From Xanthoparmelia taractica (Eukaryota; Ascomycota; Lecanoromycetes; Lecanorales; Parmeliaceae), in contig JANQBS010000143.1 in NCBI GenBank assembly GCA_033085395.1, positions 1-64,000 of the forward strand: a DNA stretch of 64,000 nucleotides, written 5' to 3'. A program made the position numbers and the translations under genes. The notes beneath the pieces are model-generated. The model had not been told where the DNA came from. It searched no databases and worked only from the letters and a program-made list of their open reading frames with translations. The stretch's first letter is position 1. Each line of letters opens with the position of its first letter. Of the stretch, positions 56,822-64,000 are shown piece by piece.

Positions 56822-57412
56822 GAACCAATCTGAAACATACGAAACGCAGGCGTCAATGCAGACGAAAATCCGGTATCATGACAGCAACCAAAATCGTCTT
56901 CATCTTCTCTTCCATGTTTTCGACATTCCAATTTTTTTTGCGACCTTCTCAGACGACACTTCAGATGGCGTTCTTGTTCATTTTATGGGATTGTTGTAGA
57001 TAAGGAAAAGCACAGATTCGTAGATGATGTTCGGCAGGATACAGTACGGATCTTCGAGGCTTGATGGAAAGTACAATAGACCGGCAGGTTAATCGCTAAA
57101 TCCATAGCTTCAATCAGATGTTCTTCAAAATAGAAGCAGCCCAATGATTTCCTTACGTTTGTTTTATGGAGTGGCAAGAGCTACGACCTGTAGACCAGAC
57201 TACGTTGGGGACTTGAACCCCACATTCTCTCTCTTATACTGGGTTTTTTACCATACAGCCGCGGTAAGGTGTAACCCTGTGTAGAGGGGAGGCACCCCAA
57301 TGATATAGGTATCTGCCTCGCAAATCTCGGAATAAATAGTCTTGGCGCCACAGCGCAGTTTCCCTTAAAGCTTCCACATCCGTTGAATCGAGAAACATTA
57401 GGGTATCCAACC
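56822..57412. other. Spacer before the ribosomal protein gene
   Basis: No gene is supported. A minus-strand segment at about 57181-57262 has B-box-like sequence but does not fold as a tRNA (see the rejected list). Confidence 0.45.
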
Positions 57413-58235
57413 ATGAACGCTCCCAATGCCATCATAACGTCCAAGATAGCCAACGTCGCCACCGCTCCCCGCATCCGTCCCAACCCAGCTCGTCTCCGCA
57501 AGCCCTCTCCGCTACCTCTCCGCCCTCTAGCACCCAACCGCTTCAAGCCCCCAAAGGGAGAGAAGAAAGTATTCTTGTATGAACTCCTACCCCCCCATAA
57601 CACACACACACTCTCTCTCTCTCTCTCTTCCCCCTACACATCCCTCCCTTGACAACAACAATCCTAACTGCCCAAACCCAATCAATTAACCAGAACCACT
57701 TCACTCACCAAAACCAAACAGACCAAACTTCACCCTCACCTTCCTCCGCACCCCTCGCCAACCCCCCCACTTCGCCTCCTTCCTCACCCCCCTCTGGCTA
57801 AATAAGCTCGACCTGAAAGACTACCTCTACAACCTCTACGGCGTCCAAGCCCTCCGCGTCCGCTCCTTCATCATCAACGGCAAAGTGACCCGTAACGACC
57901 GCACGCACCGCCTCACCCGCTCGCGCCCCACGAAGAAAATGACCGTGGAGCTGGTGCAGGGGGGCGGGGAGGCGGGGCAGGGCCCCTTTGTTTGGCCTGA
58001 GGAGCCGAGGGAGGAGGAGTGGGCGAAGGAGGAGAGGGAGAAGGAGGAGGAGGTGTTGAAGGAGAGGAGGAAGAGGCGGGTGAGGGGGGAGAGGCATGAG
58101 GTTGGAGCTAGCGAGGAGGAGAGGATGAGGGTGAGGGCGAGGGCGTTGCTTGAGGGGAGGGCGAGGTGGAGGCCCAGTTGGGAGGAGAATGGGGGGGCGA
58201 TGGCGACGGCGATGGGGAGGGGGGATGGGAGATAG
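57413..58235 (+). CDS. MRP20: Mitochondrial large-subunit ribosomal protein uL23m
   Basis: The model is join(57413..57576, 57722..58235), 225 residues. The start is ATG 57413 (MNAPNAIITSKIANVATAPR). The N-terminal 55 residues are basic and suit a mitochondrial presequence. The uL23 fold begins at KVFLPNFTLTFLRTPRQPPH, spanning the intron, then FASFLTPLWLNKLDLKDYLY, NLYGVQALRVRSFI and TRSRPTKKMTVEL. A charged Glu/Arg helix extension (REEEWAKEEREKEEEVLKER) follows. It sits by the peptide exit tunnel in the mitoribosome (family knowledge). The intron is 145 nt and contains CA and CT dinucleotide runs. The first half of exon 2 is C-rich and the second half G-rich. Confidence 0.88.
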
Positions 58236-58360
58236 GAGGAGGGGAGGATGAGAGAGAGATAGAGGATTTTGTATACTGTGTGCGAGAGGGGACACAGAAG
58301 CAACAAGTCTTAATCAGGAACATTGTGGCTTCTGAAGCTACTTGCGTGGTCCATGCTATA
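58236..58360. other. Tail-to-tail spacer of 125 bp
   Basis: Separates the convergent MRP20 and RFA2 genes. It carries both 3' flanks and no gene. Confidence 0.6.
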
Positions 58361-59359
58361 CTAGTAATCGAGCACCGCCCATGTATCATCATCCACCGTC
58401 GTGAAAATCATGCTGTGGCTCAACAACTCGTCCCCAGCTTTCCTCACATCCGCAACGTTCATGCCCACCGACGCTGCTATATTCTGCACATGCAGTCCTT
58501 CATTGTTCTGTGGACTGTCCTTCAGCGTCTGGTATACCCTCTTCGCCGCCTGGCTGACATTCGGTATTGGTCTCCCATCCGTCCCCGTGTCTCCGCCACC
58601 ACCATAGCCGACTCCACCTGCGTCCCCACCCTCTGCTTTGATCTGATCCAATGGACCTTTGACAAAGTAGAGATGCACGTATGTTGCCTCCAGAAGGTGG
58701 TATGTGATCTCCATTTTGTCGGCTACCGGTCTTATGACATGGGCTCCCACATGGCGTTTGTTGTTGAAAGCCTTCAATCGGCCCCAGACACGCGCCCATT
58801 CATTCTCGACGAGCTTTGGCTTTGAGACTGTGGAGTCAGACATTGTGTCCATGGAAGTATCGGCATCGATCCACTGTTTCACTTCTATTGTGCCGGTGCC
58901 GTCGTCGAGTTTGTAGGTTATATTTGTTGTTTGGGTGGAGATGTTGCGGATTTGGCCGACGAAGGAGACCTATTGGCCATGTCTTAGTCGAAAAGAACAT
59001 GGAGCGCAATGGGAGGGAAAAGTGGACATGCCTGTGTGATCTCGACCTCGTCAATCTTGAATTCTGCGTCTGGATGCGGTTGTCGTGCGTCGAGGACCTG
59101 CTTTATGGTGACGGGTCTGAGGGTGTCTTTGCCATATGTTCCCTAGGTAGTAAGTATTAGCTGAAGGCAAAAGGAAGGACAGTATGATGATTTACCTTTC
59201 CAGCTCCACCTTGGCTTCCACCTTGAGAACCTCCCAAGAAACCCCCTCCACCTGCCCCACCTTGAGCTCCATAGGACGTCGTGGAGTAGCCGCCGCCGTA
59301 ATCTGCAAAGGGCATGTCTTAGAGGCGTCAGATTGCAATTATGGAGTCTGCTCACCCAT
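58361..59359 (-). CDS. RFA2: Replication protein A 32-kDa subunit
   Basis: The model is complement(join(58361..58969, 59032..59142, 59196..59302, 59356..59359)), 276 residues, the usual RPA2 size. The N-tail is Gly/Ser-rich (MDYGGGYSTTSYGAQGGAGG), which is the phospho-regulated region in RPA2. The OB fold covers about residues 38-150 (TLRPVTIKQVLDARQPHPDA, VSFVGQIRNISTQTTNITYK, LDDGTGTIEVKQWID, VGAHVIRPVADKMEITYHLL). The winged helix lies at about residues 210-276 (EGLHVQNIAASVGMNVADVR). It binds single-stranded DNA as part of the RPA trimer. The first coding exon is only ATGG. Introns are 53, 53 and 62 nt. The third (58970-59031) has a GC donor (CAG-GCATGT), so it is a GC-AG intron. Confidence 0.93.
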
Positions 59360-61442
59360 GCTGGATGCCTCCTCGACCCCGGACCAGGTTGAAGAACGCT
59401 TGGAAATGTTTGAAGTGTTTCGCTTAGAAGGGGGACCGTAAGCAGACTGATAGTCTCTTGATGGATACTGTCGAAGAGAACAGATGTCTAGAGCTAAATG
59501 ACGGGTTGAGAGAAGTCAGACTTGAGCCTAAATCTGGGACTCTGCTTGCTCAAGTGCTGATACCTTGTTGTTTACGGGTCGCGTCTGAGGCGGACGTGTA
59601 AAGTGGCTTGAGCGCGCTAATCGGCCCGGGTTTTACCTACCCTTTACATGGCATTAAGAGAGCTGCAGGTAACGTATTCAGTACGCCAGAAAATGGACAA
59701 AAACAGGCTCCACCATTATACCGGCGCCATTAGGAATCGAACCTTATACAAGTAATATAACCACATCTACAGCGCCCATAGGTGAGGAACCCAGAGGATT
59801 TGCCAAATGAGATGCAGCAACAGTGCAAGCAGGATGATATATGAGCCATCAAATTCGGACTTTGCGCTCATACTGTCAGATTGAAAGGGTCTACAACCAC
59901 CAAACTGCCACTGTTTCCGAGGCCCGCGTGCCACTCTTTAATGATATCTGTAGCGACGAGTATACCGCCCCGACTGCGAAAGTAATAATGAGCGCCTTCT
60001 CGTTGAACAATGGTTTGTCGTGCCCTGAGCAAATGTAACAGTGAGAAAAGGAGGAGACGATATGATCGGATACTGCTGCCTCGAGGAATATTTAGCCTCT
60101 ATTGTTATATCACGCACTCATGTATAGACGTGTAGTTCATGAATTCATCACACAATGACTCGATGAAGAGTGCTGCTGTGTCCGTGCGTGCCGCTTTAGT
60201 TTTCGCAGGGGCCTAATAAGTCTGGTGATAGACTATTTAAGACAGCGCCCTCATGTAATACCAGTCGGACGGTACTTTGAACGATAGCTGAGTGTCAACT
60301 ATCAGCCATTAAAGTAGTCAGAACCCATCTGATAAGGGTCGGGCAGGACATAGGTCACTGATATACGGGAAATGCTTTATCCTGTAATCAGCATTGATAG
60401 ACTATAATATGCACTTAGCCATTGGCGTACTTAACGAGATGCAGAATCTATGTCTCAAGTTTGCTGTTCCGGATTCCCTGGGGCCCCACTAGAGTTTTCC
60501 CAGTTGCTCATGCGTCCCAAGGAGGGAATAAAGCGGACGGCTGACTGCACTTCGCAGTGGATACATTTGATACAACCTTTGATACAGCAGTCGCAAGAAT
60601 CGTATCTTTCTCCTAGATCATGGCACAAGTACAAAATTACCGGAAATGTTTCATCGATACATGCGACGCACAAAAAGCGTCCCGAGCGAATTGTAGCTAG
60701 GAACAGGGTAGTGACCCGAGCAGCAACGGATCTCACCACTCTTTCTAAGTCTTAAATTCGACGTTCCTTCTTCTTTGCCTTCGCTGAGAAATGGAGCATC
60801 CACTCAGGAAATCTGTTTTCGTGGCAATCAACCTCTTCAAAGTGTGCGGAATCTTTCCTAATTCAATTGTGCAGGCCCAATGAGGAAGGTTTCGGCTCCA
60901 TCGATGAATTATAAGCGGTATCTTTGCTGACTAGGACCGAGATGAAGCCCAGATGTGTGGATAACTTCATGTTGCGCAGTACCGAATTGGGTTAGCTTAT
61001 TAGGGAGCCTCTTTCCCTGGTCGACAGCTACTGAGAGTAAAAATACTGTAGATGTTGGCCGGCGTTACTCCAATTTCTTCGACTCGATAGGTACTTTCCA
61101 CGGACAATGAGGTGCCACGTGCGGTATGGCATTCCACATTTGAGATCAACTGCCACCAATAAGTTCTTGCCACTGAAAGTGTGACAATATGGTCCGAAAA
61201 AAGCCGAACCGTCAGGCGGGCTTCGTGACTTAACGTCATGGTAGGATTTCAAGTATCTTAATGGTCTACATTTAGACTGAGGATCATAAACTCCTAGACG
61301 TTGCTCAGACAATGCAAAACAATGGCCCATAGGTGTTCATCCATCCGAGAGTATCCACGTACACCCTGCTAAAGCGCCACCGTCGTCACTCAATAAGGTA
61401 TGCGCTATCTCATGATACACAACTGTACTGTTGATCGCAAGA
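59360..61442. other. 2 kb spacer with no protein gene seen
   Basis: Contains the RFA2 promoter and a tRNA-like remnant at 59723-59776. The small frames at 59841-60038, 60450-60755 and 61000-61330 show no family resemblance. The Cys-rich minus-strand reading near 60560 does not fit a known zinc domain. Confidence 0.45.
59723..59776 (-). ncRNA. Shortened tRNA-like element (tRNA pseudogene or SINE head)
   Basis: Read on the minus strand. A 7-bp acceptor-like pairing (GGCGCTG with TGGCGCC, two G-U pairs) encloses an A-box-like GTAGATGTGGTTAT and a B box GGTTCGATTCC in a T-arm (four of five pairs, standard 7-nt loop). The total is 54 nt, about 18 less than a tRNA. The anticodon arm is missing, so it cannot decode. 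Similarity of the D-arm part to fungal Asp/Glu tRNAs is my impression. It may be a deleted tRNA copy or the pol III head of a short interspersed element. Confidence 0.5.
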
Positions 61443-63308
61443 TTAAGGGAGGCTTGGACCAAACAGTAAATGTCTTTGGTCGAAAGAGAAAGCCTGAGGT
61501 GGGTCAAAGAAACCCTGTGGGCCTAGCTGCTCCTTCTGGCGCATGATCCCTGCCAAAAATCCACATCTCTTTTCGGCCAGGTCTATTGCATTCTTACCAT
61601 CGTTCCGCCGAATGCTCACGTCGCCATTTTTACCTATGAGATAAAGCGCAACATCGAGGGGCGATTGCGGGTTCTCGATGGCTGCCTGTAGAGGTGAAGA
61701 TGTACAGCATTTAAAACTTGGATTAACTTCCGCTCCGGCATTGACGAGCTGTTGGACGACCTTGATATGACCTGCCCCAGCGGCAACCTCTAAGATGGTA
61801 GTGCCATGAATATTTCTGCCGTTGACGTCGGCACCCCAATCGATCAGCTCCGCGCAACACCTTTCATGACCTTTTGCAGCTGCAAGGGAGAGAGCAGTAT
61901 GGTTATGGATGTCTGGAGCATCGACTTGCGCCCCCGCGCGGAGAAGAATCTTCAAATTCTGTTCGTTGTTTCGAGTCGCAGCAATATGTAGAGCCTCCTG
62001 GTTGAATAAAGCCGGCCGCGAATGCGCGATGCTGTTCGGATGGGCCAACAGTGCTAACGCAACGCCTGCGTTCCTGTGCTGTGCCGATCGTTGAATGGGT
62101 GGTATTGCGAGCGATGTATCTACAGGAGCCATCTGTTTTTCCCAGAGCTTGCGAAGGTCATTCTCCGCTCTTCTGGACGTCTTAGTGAGTGAGTTGGCTA
62201 GTTGCGGGCATGGATCCTTTACGTCGATTAGGGTGTCGTGTGCCTCGGTAGCCTTCGTGAGTACCCACTCATGTATGTCTTGATCTCCGATGTCGAGGTA
62301 GAAATTTGCGATTTCGCACAAGGCACCGTATTTGCGATCATCACACAACCCAGGATATCTCACCAAAGCGATCATAAGGTCCATGAATATCCGACAAGCT
62401 TCATTGTCCATGCCTCGCTTATGAAGCTGCAGTCCCAATTGGCAGATTTCCACGAACAGCAAATGGAACCCGTCCCCTATGGTCTTCATTTTGTCTTCGG
62501 GTCGCTTGTTGTACTTTATTGGGTTGTCCCGGTTACGACAATACACTGCCGGGAGCTCTGACCCGAAAGTATATGAACTGCCCAAGGAATTGAGATTCTG
62601 GAGCCTAGGGAACGCTTGGTTAGGATCCATGCTACGAGCAATGGATGTTCGTCTTACCGGGACCTGGCTTCCTCATGAACCCCGTCAAAGCGTTTATCAG
62701 ACGCGGATTTGCGTTCTCGCTGGCCATTAGACTCCTCAGTGACCGGTGAGATCTCATCCTCGTTGTGTCTATCAAAATATCCAGCGCTGTGCACGGTACG
62801 AGCTCGTGACTGATCTTCAGCGTCCCGAGTGCTGTCCTCTTCTTGGGCATTCACCTCATTACGAAGCCCGGGAAAAAGAGGATCATCTTTTTTCTTGTAA
62901 CTCGGTCCGCAGGGAGCACCGTCGTATTTCTTGCAATTGTCGCACTTCTGATGCGTTGTTTCCCACTGTCGATTGCGAGGCGTGCACTGGAAAAAGGTTA
63001 GATAGATCAGGCTAGGCTCAGCCTTATATCTTAATGTCTTTATCTTACCTTTATCTTCTTCCTTCGACACTCAGAACACTTGAATTGATCTCGCATATCT
63101 GGATTCTGCCTGATGCTGTCAACCGTGGATGCGACTTCCTCGAGGCTTTGGGAATGGAGATTTGGCAAGGCTTCAAATGAGGCAGTCTGCGCTGGATATA
63201 ATAATAGTTATGGCAAAGATTTAGGGAGCGTAGGCGTGCGAGAGATCGCAAACACAAGCGAAGATTACTAGGCCACTTATGTTGTGCATCCCTATTTGCA
63301 AAATCCAT
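61443..63308 (-). CDS. Zinc-cluster protein with ankyrin repeats
   Basis: The model is complement(join(61443..62604, 62658..62986, 63049..63191, 63269..63308)), 557 residues. The start is ATG 63308 (MDFANRDAQHKWP). Exons 2-3 encode CSECRRKKIKC, a 13-residue loop, then CDNCKKYDGAPC, a Zn2Cys6-type cluster with a long third spacing (CX2CX6CX13CX2CX7C), at about residues 57-94. A charged linker follows, then a helical region (FHLLFVEICQLGLQLHKRGM). The ankyrin repeats (about residues 365-500) read ALHIAATRNNEQNLKILLRA, ALSLAAAKGHERCCAELIDW and TTILEVAAGAGHIKVVQQLV. Introns are 77, 62 and 53 nt. The whole frame closes. DNA binding with ankyrin-mediated partner contact is inferred. The first intron is the least certain part. 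Confidence 0.78.
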
Positions 63309-64000
63309 CTGAGCCTTACTGCCCGTTGCATGGGGTGCGTGTGTACTCCTGCATTGACGTCGTCTCTACCAGGGATTATTGTATTCCGCACTACCTATTC
63401 ATAGTACGTATAATTACCCAGAGCCTACAAGGAAGCTCAGGTGACTTTCGCTCTACGAAACTCACCTCGATTTGGTAGCAATGATGACCCAGCAGATTCG
63501 GAAACGTATTGGCCGTAAGACTCTATAGATCTGCTGCGTAGCGAAGAACATGGGAACCCATTATTATGGTTACACAGACTCGGCGCAGCGCCACTATGTC
63601 TTTTGTGTAACCCAGGTAAACAAACAGCAGAATAGATTACGATCTGTCTAGTGCCGTACCGAATGGTATTCTCGCATTTGCCTCGCCTATGTTTCGCACA
63701 TCTCGCTTTTCATATGCGCAAAGACCCCCGCTTCGCCTGGTGATTTCGCATATTTTGCTCTTGAATATTTCGGAAGCAAGATTAACCGAATGTCCCAAAT
63801 GCAGCCTTGTCTCTAACAAACGGGGCGTCTCCCAAATGATACCCTGGCTGACACCGCGCCTTATCATTGCTTCTGTCTCATTGGTCCAGTACCTGCTCCA
63901 TTATCATATATCTGCGTAGTTTTCGCTTACAGTTTCAGCCTACTTTTGTGACTTATTTCAGGACATCGACTTGCCATATATCCTTCCTCCCCGTCGTCAT
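63309..64000. other. Window end, no gene seen
   Basis: Presumed promoter of the zinc-cluster/ankyrin gene. Short frames on both strands (63637-63919) look accidental. Confidence 0.45.

Noticed and set aside
57181..57262. Minus-strand tRNA candidate with B-box-like GGTTCAAGTCC and a perfect 5-bp T stem
   Set aside because: The acceptor arms do not pair and no sound anticodon arm forms, so a working tRNA is not supported.
60455..60739. Cys-rich minus-strand frame as a zinc-finger fragment
   Set aside because: The Cys spacing fits no known zinc domain, and the opposite strand is equally open.

Overview
This window is nuclear DNA of a filamentous ascomycete (Pezizomycotina; the class cannot be settled from sequence alone). 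The evidence is the gene content and the gene structure. There are two Zn2Cys6-type regulators, a HET-C incompatibility protein, fused MogA-MoeA (CnxE/gephyrin type), a DHA1 drug transporter and a fungal P450. Introns are mostly 46-65 nt, with GT(A/G)xGx donors, CTRAY branch sites and YAG acceptors. There is no prokaryotic operon structure, and genes lie on both strands with 0.1-2 kb spacers. I rebuilt exon structures by hand. Every multi-exon model given below as intact keeps its reading frame after splicing and has a total length divisible by three.

Layout: 393-1977, a broken AAA ATPase gene. 2763-3540, an unresolved minus-strand coding remnant. 3615-4427, a short-chain dehydrogenase (-). 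5901-9248, KAP114-type importin (+). 11315-13708, Zn2Cys6 regulator (+). 14990-16702, MFS transporter (+). 16941-17720, a patch of many different simple repeats. 17905-20060, a divergent pair of broken genes (copper amine oxidase, -, and an amino-acid/GABA-type permease, +) around a shared promoter with two CGG-N15-CCG elements. 20560-21180, an AT-rich, RIP-like island. 21454-24331, HET-C (+). 24452-25395, an EamA/TMEM42-like membrane protein (-). 25743-26198, TFIIA small subunit (-). 26762-29083, CnxE (+). 29972-32806, an RBR E3 ubiquitin ligase (-). 33639-34869, a LYC1-like GNAT (+). 35130-36445, DCC1 (-). 36969-41809, a large DH-domain RhoGEF (+). 42602-43138, a secreted six-cysteine protein (+). 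44452-48115, a YVC1/TRP-like channel (+). 48967-50693, P450 (-). 51480-51695, a one-helix small protein (-). 52444-53033, hypothetical (+). 53372-56821, a conserved ascomycete protein of unknown function (+). 57413-58235, mitochondrial uL23m (+). 58361-59359, RPA2 (-). 59723-59776, a shortened tRNA-like element (-). 61443-63308, a zinc-cluster plus ankyrin protein (-).

Most genes are housekeeping and unrelated in function: nuclear import, transcription initiation, molybdenum cofactor, sister-chromatid cohesion, replication, mitochondrial ribosome. The accessory parts are the two pseudogene zones and the AT-rich island between the MFS gene and HET-C. Three results stand out. First, the amine oxidase/permease pair looks like the remains of a co-regulated amine-use module whose promoter elements outlasted the genes. 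Second, HET-C has a changed splice acceptor (TG in place of AG), with an in-frame rescue acceptor 24 nt downstream. Third, splicing is unusual in several genes: a 4-nt internal microexon in the channel gene, a 4-nt first coding exon in RPA2, and GC-AG introns in DCC1 and RPA2. I found no CRISPR array, rRNA, intact transposon or convincing wholly new system.
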